Assembly (NCBI RefSeq): GCF_005217605.1
Contig: NZ_SZPX01000002.1
Location: 221,416-285,415, forward strand
DNA length: 64,000 nucleotides
Direction: 5' to 3'
Source of the DNA: Sulfurimonas crateris
GTDB lineage: Bacteria > Campylobacterota > Campylobacteria > Campylobacterales > Sulfurimonadaceae
In this document: positions 17,942 to 27,400 of the stretch, piece by piece
How positions within the stretch are numbered: position 1 is the stretch's first letter
Layout of the letters: each line of letters starts with the position of its first letter
Notes under the pieces: model-generated
What the model was told of the DNA's origin: nothing
What the model saw: the letters and a program-made list of their open reading frames with translations, nothing else
The model's database searches: none
Translations under genes and position numbers: made by a program

Positions 17942-19048
17942 ATGAAGAAGATGTTATTACTTGCCTTCGCATTATCGTCACTGATTTTTGCCGAATCGCA
18001 AACACAGACATGTAAAAAGTGTCATCCGGCGATAGTTGATGAGTTTGAAAACTCAATGCACAGACAGTCATCAATTTACGATGATACGATACACAAAGCT
18101 GTATGGGATATGCACCCTGCAAAAGAAAAAGGTGATTATGCGTGTGCCGAGTGCCATACTCCAAATGCAAAAGATGAGGATGATGCCAAAAAAGGCATAA
18201 CATGCGCTAGTTGTCACACAATAAAAGACGTAGAGGAGCATGCAAGTGCTAATAAGAATGTTTATAGTAAAGATAAAAAGACGTTTTACTCGGCAGAAGC
18301 CGGCAGAGAGGGAGAGAAAGTAGTCTATAAAAAAGAGAGCTCATGGTTTGGGCTTAACAAAAGTACAGTAGGTTCGCCGTATCACGATATAGACTATACA
18401 AATGAGAAGTATTACAGCGCACAGGCTTGCATGGGCTGTCACTCTCACAGACAAAACTCTGCTGAGTTTATGATATGTGAAACATCAAAAGATGGTGCGC
18501 AAAATAAAGATGAGAACTGTATAACGTGCCATATGCCAAAGGTAGATGGAACAGCCACAACTCTCACTGAGACTAAACAACACGCTTTTCACGGTTTTGC
18601 GGGAGCTAGAAAAAATCCCGAAATGCTCTCAAAATATGTTGGAGTTGATTTTATAAAGAGCGCAAACGGTTTTGAGGTGATTATTGAGAACAAAGCACCT
18701 CATGACCTTATGCTTCATCCGCTAAGAGTGGTAGAGCTTAGAGTAAATCTTGTAAAAGATGTTAAATCAGTATCTTTAAAGACGCATACTTTTGCAAAAA
18801 TAATAGGTAATGAAGATGGAGCTTCTATGCCGTGGCTGGCAGATAGAGTTGTATCTGACACAATGCTTAAAGCAAATGAGAAAAAAAGCATAAGCTATAA
18901 TGATAAAGTTCACAAGGGAGATAAAATAGAAGTGATACTTGGATACTATATTGTTAATCCAAAAGCTCTAAAAAAGTTAAATCTGCAAAAAGATGAAGAT
19001 GCTAAAAAGTTTACGGTTCTTAAAGTACAAAGTTTTATAGCAGAGTAG
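17942..19048 (+). CDS. Periplasmic pentahaem cytochrome c
   Basis: 368 residues from an ATG preceded by AAAGGA; an upstream in-frame ATG at 17900 lacks a ribosome site and would bury the signal peptide. The signal peptide (to about 19) is followed by five CxxCH haem sites: CKKCH (about residue 24), CAECH (68), CASCH (88), CMGCH (163) and CITCH (193). The C-terminal 160 residues have no haem motif and look like a beta domain. The family resembles multihaem electron-transfer cytochromes of the c554 type; the redox partner is unknown. It is convergent with the CDGSH gene. Confidence 0.9.
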   Translation: MKKMLLLAFALSSLIFAESQTQTCKKCHPAIVDEFENSMHRQSSIYDDTIHKAVWDMHPAKEKGDYACAECHTPNAKDEDDAKKGITCASCHTIKDVEEHASANKNVYSKDKKTFYSAEAGREGEKVVYKKESSWFGLNKSTVGSPYHDIDYTNEKYYSAQACMGCHSHRQNSAEFMICETSKDGAQNKDENCITCHMPKVDGTATTLTETKQHAFHGFAGARKNPEMLSKYVGVDFIKSANGFEVIIENKAPHDLMLHPLRVVELRVNLVKDVKSVSLKTHTFAKIIGNEDGASMPWLADRVVSDTMLKANEKKSISYNDKVHKGDKIEVILGYYIVNPKALKKLNLQKDEDAKKFTVLKVQSFIAE

Positions 19049-19063
19049 CCAAAAGGCTGCTCT
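19042..19063. terminator. Terminator hairpin between cytochrome c and CDGSH genes
   Basis: AGAGTAGCC / GGCTGCTCT (9 bp, one G-T pair) with an AAAA loop. It overlaps the cytochrome stop codon and ends just before the convergent CDGSH stop. No long T run follows. Confidence 0.55.
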
Positions 19064-19065
19064 AC

Positions 19066-19341
19066 TCAAATCTTGACTGCTTTGCCGACCTCATCATCGT
19101 TGTAAATACTGTGAGTTCCGTCACAAAAAGGGAAGTTGTTGCTTGTCTTGCACATACAGATATGGTACTGTTTTGTCTTTTCAACAGTTACCTCTTTTGG
19201 CAGGCACTCTGTTACTTCATGGCTTCCGTCGCAAAAAATACCCTCTTTGCTTCTTCCGCACGCGCAGATCATATATGTGACCCCCGCTTCAAGAGTCACA
19301 CCTTTGGGTTTGTTGTGAAATACGATCGCATCTTTACACAT
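19066..19341 (-). CDS. CDGSH iron-sulfur protein (two clusters)
   Basis: 91 residues holding two CDGSH-type motifs: CACGRSKEGIFCDGSH in the first half and CMCKTSNNFPFCDGTH in the second. Each supplies three Cys and one His for a 2Fe-2S cluster, so this is the tandem-domain bacterial mitoNEET-like class. Electron transfer or cluster storage is likely; the specific role is unknown. AGGAG precedes the ATG. Confidence 0.92.
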   Translation of the reverse strand: MCKDAIVFHNKPKGVTLEAGVTYMICACGRSKEGIFCDGSHEVTECLPKEVTVEKTKQYHICMCKTSNNFPFCDGTHSIYNDDEVGKAVKI

Positions 19342-19408
19342 GACATCTCCTTTGATAGATACGCACTATTATAGTGGCGATTTTATCTAAATGTCAAGGT
19401 AAAAACAG

Positions 19409-19621
19409 CTATATGGAAGAAGATACCGTAAGCTGCAGTTTCTCTTTCTGGTTTAGTTCTTCTACGGCTATGCCGTATAAAGAGCAAAGCTCTCTTTTTG
19501 CCTCTTCGCCAAGGTTGTTTAGATCTACGACATAATCAACGTAGTCATCTTCCTCTGCTATCTTCATCTTAAATGTAGAAATCTGCTCTTTTGTCGGGTG
19601 TGTTTTAATTATTTTGTACAC
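19409..19621 (-). CDS. Small unrecognised protein, 70 residues
   Basis: Starts at GTG with AGAGGT upstream. The sequence is acidic and helical (EEDDYVDYVVDLNNLGEEAKRELCSLYGIAVEEL) with no known motif that I can name. It lies alone between the CDGSH and cold-shock genes on the same strand. Its size and the start signal make it credible. Confidence 0.55.
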   Translation of the reverse strand: MYKIIKTHPTKEQISTFKMKIAEEDDYVDYVVDLNNLGEEAKRELCSLYGIAVEELNQKEKLQLTVSSSI

Positions 19622-19752
19622 GGTTGACCTCTTGTTTTTAAATGGTAATATTGGAGTGGAATTGTATTATTTTTTTTGATTTTTGCGGTAATAAAATTAA
19701 GTGGTTTATAAAGTTGTGTAAATAGGGGTGTTTTGGGGGTTTATGATAGTTA

Positions 19753-19772
19753 TGAGCGGAGAGATCCGCTCA
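19753..19772 (-). terminator. Hairpin downstream of the cold-shock gene
   Basis: A perfect 8-bp stem TGAGCGGA / TCCGCTCA with a four-base loop lies nine bases after the cold-shock stop. It is G/C-rich for this genome, but the T run after it on the minus strand is poor. Confidence 0.6.
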
Positions 19773-19780
19773 AAGAAAGA

Positions 19781-19999
19781 TTACAGACCTGTAACGTTTT
19801 CTGCTTGTGGACCTTTTTCGCCCTGACCAATTTCAAAAGTTACCTTTTGACCTTCGTCTAGTGAAACACGACCGTAGCCTGTGCTGTTGATTTGACGAAA
19901 GTGTACGAATACATCTTTACCGCCATTTTCTTGTTCGATAAATCCGAAACCTTTTTCACCATTGAACCATTTAACTGTACCGTTTACTAATGCTGCCAT
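19781..19999 (-). CDS. Cold-shock protein (CspA family)
   Basis: 72 residues, the standard single cold-shock domain. RNP1 is KGFGFIEQ and RNP2 is DVFVHF, with [11 protein letters not shown] at the N-terminus. It binds single-stranded RNA or DNA and melts RNA structure. AAAGGT precedes the ATG. A leader of about 70 nt separates it from a TATAAT box, as is common for this family. Confidence 0.97.
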   Translation of the reverse strand: MAALVNGTVKWFNGEKGFGFIEQENGGKDVFVHFRQINSTGYGRVSLDEGQKVTFEIGQGEKGPQAENVTGL

Positions 20000-20078
20000 T
20001 GTAATACCTTTGTGTTTGAATACACCTCATTGCTGAAGTGGTCTAAAATCTAATATGAAGCTTTTCTTTTAGTAGCGG

Positions 20079-20084
20079 ATTATA
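20079..20084 (-). promoter_or_regulatory. Putative cold-shock gene -10 box
   Basis: An exact TATAAT on the minus strand, about 80 bases upstream of the cold-shock ATG. No clean -35 at 17 bases; TTTACA occurs at a 19-base spacing. Confidence 0.5.
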
Positions 20085-20235
20085 CTGTTAACTAGGTCAT
20101 CAATGTAAAGCAGACTAAAGATGTAACTCGAATCATCTTTTATTGAGGGAAGTATAACTGAATAAAATGTAAATGTATATAGATTAGGCAAATTCTTTTT
20201 AAAGTTGTTGTTTTTTATTGTGTTAAAAAGAAAAA

Positions 20236-20297
20236 CGAGCAATTCGGATGCAATTGTAAAGTATAGTTTTCCAATTAAGTAAAATAGGGAAATAAAG
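20236..20297 (+). promoter_or_regulatory. Upstream block of the first TpsA gene (copy 1)
   Basis: This stretch is nearly identical to 24352-24415 in front of the second TpsA gene. Shared parts are GAGCAATT, GCAATTGTAAAGTATAG (TATAGT as a likely -10), TTTTCC and AAAATAGGGAAA with the ribosome site. The repeated GCAATT may be an operator. Conservation between the copies supports a shared promoter. Confidence 0.6.
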
Positions 20298-23200
20298 ATG
20301 AAAATAAACCCAGACTATAAATCAAGGTTTCGCATACTAAAAGGCGGGAAGATAGCTTTAGTCATAACTGCACTTATAGGGAGTATAACCATGTTGAGTG
20401 CAGCACCGAGCGATGGTGTCGTGACAACTGGAACAGCAACCATCTCCCAGACGCCCAATACCACGACCATAACCCAAAGCACTCAAAAAGCCAGTATAAA
20501 CTGGCAAAGCTTCTCTATTGCAAGTAATGAGACGGTAAACTTTGTACAACCATCTTCCTCTTCTGTTACCCTAAACAGAGTCATCGGCAATAGCGCTTCT
20601 ACCATTGCAGGTAATATGAATGCAAACGGTCAGGTGTTCTTGCTAAACCCTAACGGTGTTATCTTTACAAAAGGTTCTCAAGTCAATGTAGGAGCACTTG
20701 TAGCTTCTACACTGAATATGTCAGATACAGACTTCAATAACGGTAACTATGTACTCTCAGGTTCAAGCAGTGTCTCTGTCTTAAACCAAGGTGACATCAC
20801 TACTGCAAACGGCGGGTATGTCGTCTTTGCTGCAAAGAGCGTAACCAATGAAGGAACCATAACTTCACAAGAGGGAAATGTTCAGTTGGCTTCGGGTGAG
20901 CAGATCTCTTTAAACATCAACGGTAACTCTCTGCTCTCTCTTACAATAGATAAAGGTACTTATGATTCTCTTGTATCTAACAAAGGAATTATTCAAGCAG
21001 ACGGAGGAAGTGTCTATCTGACATCCCAGGCGATGGATTCTGTCTTAAGCGGTGTTGTGAACAACTCAGGTGTCATTGAAGCTCAAAGTATCGGTACTAA
21101 AGACGGAAAGATCGTTCTGTTCGCTCACGGAGGTAGTATTCATGCAGGAGGTACTTTAGATACAGGTGCAGGTACGGGTTTCATTGAGACTTCAGGAGAA
21201 GTGTTCAGCTCTGATGATACTTTACATGTAACGACAGGTGAGTGGCTTATTGACCCTGTAGATTTGATAATTGATTCTACTCTGGCAAGTACCATATCAA
21301 CTACGCTAAACGGTGGTGCGGATGTTACCCAGTCAGCTACAAATGACATTACCGTTTCTGCTCCTATTAGTTGGAGCAGTAATATATTAACTCTTGATGC
21401 AGGCAATAACATCAACATAAATACTCAGCTTGACCTCACTTCCACGGCAGGACTATTTTTAAAATATGCACAGACTACATCAAGTGGTACTTACAATGTT
21501 TACGCTCCTGTCAATATAGCATCAACAGGTAGTTTCTCTACTCAGCATGCCAGTGATACCGTTGTTAACTATACCATTATCTCCGATGCAACTGCGCTTC
21601 AAAATATCAACAGCGGACTCTCTGGTAAGTATGCACTAGGAAGCAATATCGACGCTTCAAGTATTGCCAACTTTGTGCCGCTTGGAAAGATTTCAACGCC
21701 ATTTACAGGAAAATTTGACGGGCTAGGGCATGCTATTGACAAGCTAACTGTAAATTCATCTGATTTATTAACAGATGTTGGATTGTTCGGTGATATAAGC
21801 GGTGCAACAATCGAAAATCTTGGCCTTACCAATATCGATATAACATCAACAAATAATTATTCTGTTGGTGGGTTAGTCGGGTTTATGAATAATGCTTCAA
21901 CAATAAAAAAGAGTTATGTAGATGGTGGAATAATAAGAAATACAAATGCCAATAACGGTACAGGAGGATTTGTTGGACAGATTTATGATGCGGCGAGTAA
22001 CATCTCAGAAAGTTTTGCAAATGTTGCAATAGTTAATACAAATACAATACAAAATGTAGGTGGATTTGTAGGAGAAAATGGTGGGGTTATTAAAGATAGT
22101 TATGCTTTAGGAAGTATAGATAATGCTGATTATACAGGGGGATTTGTTGGCTGGAATAGTAATGAGAATCAAACTTCAACAGGTTCTATAATCAATAGCT
22201 ATGCAAATGTAACAATAACAAATAGTACGCATACCGGAGGATTTGATGAAAATTCGGATACTAAAGCAAACTTTACAAACTGTTATTTTAATACCGCCAC
22301 CGGATTGACGGATAATAACCCAGGTGTTTCAGGATTAAGTAGTGCCCAGATGCAGCAACACTCGAACTTTGCCGGATTTGATTTTACAAACACATGGATC
22401 GGTTATGATGGGCATACCGCTCCTTTACTTCGTGCTTTTATGGTACCTTTAACAGTAACGGCGAATGATGTCACCACAACCTATAATGGAACTGCCCAAA
22501 GTGCAACTGGAGTAAGCTACTCTATCGCTTCACCAAACTCTCTACTTTTAGGTTCAGTTGGATATACATTTGGGACAAATAGTGTTACAAATACAGCGGG
22601 AGATCATACCAATGCAGGGAATGTTGCCATTACTCCTTCTGGATATTACTCCACACAACAGGTCGGCGGATATGCTGTTTCATTTGTAGATGGAACGATG
22701 ACCATAAATAAAAAAGCCATAAGTATTTCAGGTCTAAGTGCGGATAATAAAGTGTATGACGGTACGACGAATGTAAATATTTCAAATTGGGGAAATGTAA
22801 GTACGGGAGTGGGAACTGAGACACTCACACTCAATCATGGCACTGCAAGTTTTAGCGATCAAAATGTAGCAACTGCAAAAATAGTCACGGCAACGGGTTA
22901 CTCTTTAGCCGATGGAACAAATGGAGGAGTTGCTTCAAATTACACTCTTTCAAGTTCAAGTACGACTGCTACTGCTGATATTACGGCTAAGGTATTAACA
23001 ATCAATGGACTAACAGCGGATAATAAAGTGTATGACGGTACGACGAATGTAAATATTTCAAATTGGGGGAATGTAAGTACGGGAGTGGGAACTGAGACAC
23101 TCACACTCAATCATGGCACTGCAAGTTTTAGCGATCAAAATGTAGCAACTGCTAAAACTGTTACTGCAATCGATTACTCTTTAGCCGATGGAACAAATGG

Positions 23201-23543
23201 AGGCGTTGCTTCAAATTACACTCTTTCAAGTTCAAGTACGACTGCTACTGCTGATATTACGGCAGCTGCAAGTCCAGTAACTAACCCAGTAACTACTCCA
23301 ACGGCTAATTTATCAATGCAGAATTTGTTAGCAAATATATACAATATAAAAGAACCAGATGATATGAACAAGCAAAATAAAAATATCTATCGGCTAAATA
23401 ATTATCAATATCTCTCATCTGGCTTGGAGAAGATTTTTTATATCGGTGACATCCTAATAATAAATAGGATGCCGGATATCATAAATAATTTAAGATTAGA
23501 AGGAAAAGAGAATCAATTTTCAATTAAAGGAGCAAGTTTATGA
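20298..23543 (+). CDS. TpsA exoprotein 1 (filamentous haemagglutinin family) with MBG repeats
   Basis: 1081 residues. After an extended signal peptide (SRFRILKGGKIALVITALIG, cleavage near LSAAPS) comes the TPS secretion domain (about 35-280): INWQSFSIASNETVNFVQP, GQVFLLNPNGVIF and LNINGNSLLSLTID. A variable region follows with GLUG-like units (GGLVGF, GGFVGQ, GGFVGE). The C-terminal part carries two MBG-type beta repeats (NKVYDGTTNVNI...) that are almost identical at DNA level, and a non-repetitive tail. It should be exported across the outer membrane by the TpsB encoded 4 kb downstream and act as an adhesin. Its own substrate or receptor is unknown. Confidence 0.9.
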   Translation: MKINPDYKSRFRILKGGKIALVITALIGSITMLSAAPSDGVVTTGTATISQTPNTTTITQSTQKASINWQSFSIASNETVNFVQPSSSSVTLNRVIGNSASTIAGNMNANGQVFLLNPNGVIFTKGSQVNVGALVASTLNMSDTDFNNGNYVLSGSSSVSVLNQGDITTANGGYVVFAAKSVTNEGTITSQEGNVQLASGEQISLNINGNSLLSLTIDKGTYDSLVSNKGIIQADGGSVYLTSQAMDSVLSGVVNNSGVIEAQSIGTKDGKIVLFAHGGSIHAGGTLDTGAGTGFIETSGEVFSSDDTLHVTTGEWLIDPVDLIIDSTLASTISTTLNGGADVTQSATNDITVSAPISWSSNILTLDAGNNININTQLDLTSTAGLFLKYAQTTSSGTYNVYAPVNIASTGSFSTQHASDTVVNYTIISDATALQNINSGLSGKYALGSNIDASSIANFVPLGKISTPFTGKFDGLGHAIDKLTVNSSDLLTDVGLFGDISGATIENLGLTNIDITSTNNYSVGGLVGFMNNASTIKKSYVDGGIIRNTNANNGTGGFVGQIYDAASNISESFANVAIVNTNTIQNVGGFVGENGGVIKDSYALGSIDNADYTGGFVGWNSNENQTSTGSIINSYANVTITNSTHTGGFDENSDTKANFTNCYFNTATGLTDNNPGVSGLSSAQMQQHSNFAGFDFTNTWIGYDGHTAPLLRAFMVPLTVTANDVTTTYNGTAQSATGVSYSIASPNSLLLGSVGYTFGTNSVTNTAGDHTNAGNVAITPSGYYSTQQVGGYAVSFVDGTMTINKKAISISGLSADNKVYDGTTNVNISNWGNVSTGVGTETLTLNHGTASFSDQNVATAKIVTATGYSLADGTNGGVASNYTLSSSSTTATADITAKVLTINGLTADNKVYDGTTNVNISNWGNVSTGVGTETLTLNHGTASFSDQNVATAKTVTAIDYSLADGTNGGVASNYTLSSSSTTATADITAAASPVTNPVTTPTANLSMQNLLANIYNIKEPDDMNKQNKNIYRLNNYQYLSSGLEKIFYIGDILIINRMPDIINNLRLEGKENQFSIKGASL
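22740..23263 (+). repeat. Tandem 276-bp MBG-domain repeat inside TpsA 1
   Basis: Units 22740-22987 and 23016-23263 (248 bp each, period 276 bp or 92 codons) differ at only a few positions. The period is a multiple of three, so copy number can change without shifting frame. Confidence 0.9.
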
Positions 23544-23690
23544 ATAAAAATAACATAGAGACAACTTGAAGAGAAACACTTAAAGTTATGTGTTTGTAGC
23601 AATCTGTTTGACATAAGCTATGTTGTTTATAGTCGTTATGATAGTAAGGCTTGACCTTATTGAAATAGTAATTTAAAAAGGAAATATGTT

Positions 23691-24287
23691 ATGGAAGGTT
23701 ATATAGGAGAAATAAGATTGTGGCCAGTAGTTTGGGCTCCAAAAAATTGGGCATTCTGTGCAGGGCAAACGATGCACATAACGGAAAATCAGGCTTTATT
23801 TTCTTTGATAGGAACAACTTACGGTGGAGACGGAAGAGTCACTTTTAAGCTTCCTGATCTTACGGGAAGAGTTCCTGTCGGCGTATCAAGTTTTCCTCAT
23901 CTGGGTGAACAATTTGGTGATAAAACGGTAACTTTAACTCAAAATAATTTACCTGCACATAATCATGGGATCAAAGATTCCGCTCCATCAAATGCTACAG
24001 CAAATCTAAAAGTTTATGATGGAACTGCGAATACAAGCAAACTAGCTGAAGCACAAGCTTTATCTAGTGCGGGCAGTTATGACAATGGACATGGTGTGAC
24101 TCCAGTTCCTATGTTATCCACATCGGTACCAAATGCGCTACTTAACAATGTTGTAACGGGTATTACATTAACGCTTCCTTCTGCCACGGAAAATACAGGG
24201 AAGGGCGAAGCTTTTTATAATTATCAGCCAAGTATGGGACTTCATTATATTATCTGTATAGTCGGTATATTTCCTGATCGTCCATAA
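23691..24287 (+). CDS. Phage tail-collar (microcystin-dependent-protein-like) protein
   Basis: 198 residues matching the tail-collar domain family: GEIRLWPVVWAPKNWAFCAGQ, ALFSLIGTTYGGDGRVTFKLPDL-type segment, GRVPVG, and a closing YQPSMGLHYIICIVGIFP. Such short collar proteins occur in bacterial genomes outside prophages, and no other phage gene is near. The start has AAAAAGGA upstream. It lies between two TpsA genes on the same strand. It may be a surface or exported protein, but no signal peptide is seen. Confidence 0.88.
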   Translation: MEGYIGEIRLWPVVWAPKNWAFCAGQTMHITENQALFSLIGTTYGGDGRVTFKLPDLTGRVPVGVSSFPHLGEQFGDKTVTLTQNNLPAHNHGIKDSAPSNATANLKVYDGTANTSKLAEAQALSSAGSYDNGHGVTPVPMLSTSVPNALLNNVVTGITLTLPSATENTGKGEAFYNYQPSMGLHYIICIVGIFPDRP

Positions 24288-24298
24288 AGTTGAAAAAA

Positions 24299-24320
24299 AC
24301 CGGATAAAAACTTATCCGGT
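24299..24320. terminator. Stem-loop after the collar gene
   Basis: A perfect 9-bp stem ACCGGATAA / TTATCCGGT with an AAAC loop, 11 bases after the collar stop. The T run needed for termination is on the minus strand only, so termination of the plus-strand transcript is uncertain. Confidence 0.45.
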
Positions 24321-24351
24321 GACTAGGAGAAAATATAAGACTTTCTTCTAG

Positions 24352-24415
24352 CGAGCAATTGGAATGCAATTGTAAAGTATAGTTTTCCTAATAAATAAAA
24401 TAGGGAAAGTATAAG
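24352..24415 (+). promoter_or_regulatory. Upstream block of the second TpsA gene (copy 2)
   Basis: Second copy of the block at 20236-20297, with the same GCAATT repeat, TATAGT and AATAGGGAAA elements. The similarity continues into the first codons of the exoprotein. Confidence 0.6.
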
Positions 24416-27400
24416 ATGAAAACAAATCATGAATATAAATCAAGGTTTCGTATACTAAAAGGCGGGAAGATTGCCTTAGTTGTAAGTACACTCTTTGGAA
24501 CGATGACCTTATTAAGCGCAGCACCGAGTGGCGGAGTGGTGACAACAGGAACAGCAACTATCTTCCAAACTCCAAATACTACCACCATAACCCAAACTAC
24601 CAATAAAGCTAGCATAAATTGGCAAAGCTTTAGTGTAGCTCCTACGGAAACAGTGAACTTCGTACAACCCAATAGTGCTTCTGTCACTTTAAATAGAGTA
24701 GTAGGAGTAACAAACTCACTTATAGAAGGAACCATAAACGCAAACGGTCAAGTATTTTTACTAAACCCAAACGGAATAGTATTTTCCAAAGGCTCAAGCA
24801 TAAATGTAGGAGGCTTAGTTGCTTCAACATTAAACCTAAGTGATGAAGATTTCCAAGTAGGGAATTATACTTTAAGTGGTAATAGTACAAACGCTATCCT
24901 AAATCTTGGAACTATAAATATTAAAGATAATGGCTATGCTGTTCTAGCAGGTAATAGTGTTTCCAATGAAGGCTTTATAAAAGCAACACTTGGTGATATT
25001 CATTTAGTGGGAGCAAGTAAAGTGAGCCTCAATATCAATGGAAACTCCCTAATAAACCTCACCATTGATAAAGGAATACTTGATGCCTTAGTTGAGAATA
25101 AAGGGGCTATACAAGCAAATGGCGGAGAGATATATCTAACTTCTCAAGCCTTAAACACAGTACTCAATGGAGTAGTCAATAATAGAGGAATAATAGAAGC
25201 AGACTCAATAGATTCTCATAATGGAAAAATCATACTCTTTGCTCATGGAGGGACAACTAACATAGATGGAACTTTAAGTGCAAAAGATGGCTTTATTGAA
25301 ACTTCCGGAACAAATTTATCTGTAGCTTCCTCGACAGATATTCAAACTAAAAAATGGCTTTTAGACCCAGTTAACTTAACCATAGACTCAAGTGGACTAG
25401 CAGATACAGTTAGTGCAATTGCTGTACAAAATTCACTCTCAACTGCAGATGTAGAACTCCAAGCAGACCAAGATATAACAGTAGATGAAGATATTATATG
25501 GGGAGAAGCAACTAAGCTTACTTTAACAGCAGGTGATGAGATATTTGTAAATGCTACCATCAACAATACAAACGCAACAACAGGCGGAGTTTACTTTAAT
25601 GCAGCAAATAGAAACAATAAAGTTGCATTTGACCCGACAACGGGGAAAGTAATAGTAAACAATGTTTTTCAACTCCAATGGATAAACCAAGCGTTAAACG
25701 GAAAGTATGAATTGGGTTCAAATATAGACGCAAGTGCAACTTCTTCTTGGAACTCTAATGCTGGGTTTGTTCCTATTGGAACTAGCTCAAACAAATTCAC
25801 AGGAAGCTTTGATGGGCTTGGGCATACTATTTCTAATCTTTTTATAAATAGACCGACCGAAAATTATGTGGGACTTTTTGGAGATACAAATACAGGTTCA
25901 ATTATCCAAAATCTTGGGCTTACTAATGTTAATATAAAAGGGAGGAGTGATGTTGGTGGACTTGCTGGATATAATCTTGGTTCAATCACAAACTCCTATG
26001 TATCAGGAAGAGTAGATGGGATTTATAGTGTTGTTGGTGGTCTTGTTGGGCAAAATGATGGTACTCTTACTAAGAGTTATTCTACTGCTCAGGTAAGTGG
26101 AAATTTTAAAGTTGGTGGGCTTGTCGGACATAATATTGGTTCTATCACAAATACTTACGCAACAGGCAAAGTTAGTGGTGGTACTAGTGGAGCTCTTGTT
26201 GGTTGGAATGCAGGTGGAAGCACACTTACCGATTCCTATTGGGATATAGACATTACAGCTAATAGAGTTGGAGCAAATTTTGGAACAATCACAAACCTCA
26301 CAGGAGTTCATAGCTCAACAAGCACAATAGATGCTTTCACACAAGCAACTTACTCAAATTTAGATTTTACAAATACTTGGTATATGATAGATGGTGAAAC
26401 ACGACCATTTTTAAGAAGTGAATATTCCACTACCATTTCCAATGACCATCAACTTCAACTTATGGCTATGGATTTAAGTGCAAACTATACTTTAGCAAAC
26501 GATATTACATATAGTGGAGATATGTGGAGCAGTCGTGGATTTAATCCTATTGGGAATCAATCAAGTCAATTTACCGGAGGCTTTGATGGACTAGGACATA
26601 CGATATCAGATCTTTTTATAGATAGAGGAACAACTGATTTTATAGGATTATTTGGTTTTATCAATTCTAATTTAACGATACAAAATATTGGACTTGAAAA
26701 TGTAGATATTACGGGTCAAAATTATACGGGTGGTTTAGTTGGCTGGAATACTCTAACTATAAATAATAGTTTTACAACAGGGAAAGTATCTGGAGCTACT
26801 TCTGTAGGCGGTTTAGTAGGTTTAAGTGAAAATACGATTAAAAATTCTTATTCCACCTCAAATGTAGAAGGAAATAGTAATAATACTGGTGGTTTAGTTG
26901 GATACAACTCGAGAAAGATTGAAAATAGTTATGCAACTGGAAACGTAAGTGGCCGTGATTATGTGGGTGGTTTAGTTGGAGAAAACGGTAGTGCTAGCAG
27001 TGAAATCATAAATAGTTATGCAACAGGAAGTGTCACAACTACTAATGATTATGCAGGTGGTTTGGTTGGGCACTCTTATGGTTCAATTACAGATAGTTAT
27101 GCAACAGGTCATATTACTAGTGGTCGTTACTATATTGGTGGTTTGGTCGCAGGCAATACAAATGGAGTAATTAATAATAGTTACTGGGATATAGATACAA
27201 CTGGTACCTCAGTTGGATTTAGTTCTAATTCTGGAACAATCACAAATCTCACAGGAATTCACAGCACAACAGGCACAATAGATGCCTTCTCCCAAGCAAC
27301 CTACACAGGCTTTGACTTCACAAATGACTGGATAATCTACGAAGGAGATACAAGACCGCTTCTGAGAACTTTTATGACTCCTATAACCGTAACAGCAAAT

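Noticed and set aside
22740..23263. CRISPR-like tandem repeat
   Set aside because: The repeat is long, in frame and encodes MBG domains; no short repeats with unique spacers occur anywhere in the window.
23540..23569. Nine-codon ORF overlapping the end of TpsA 1
   Set aside because: Too short and without a clear role or conservation evidence; probably chance.
23691..24287. Prophage remnant
   Set aside because: A single tail-collar gene without integrase, capsid or tail neighbours does not support a prophage; such genes occur alone in many bacteria.
24299..24320. Strong terminator for the collar gene
   Set aside because: The hairpin is good but the T run is on the minus strand, where there is no gene, so it is kept only as a stem-loop of uncertain effect.
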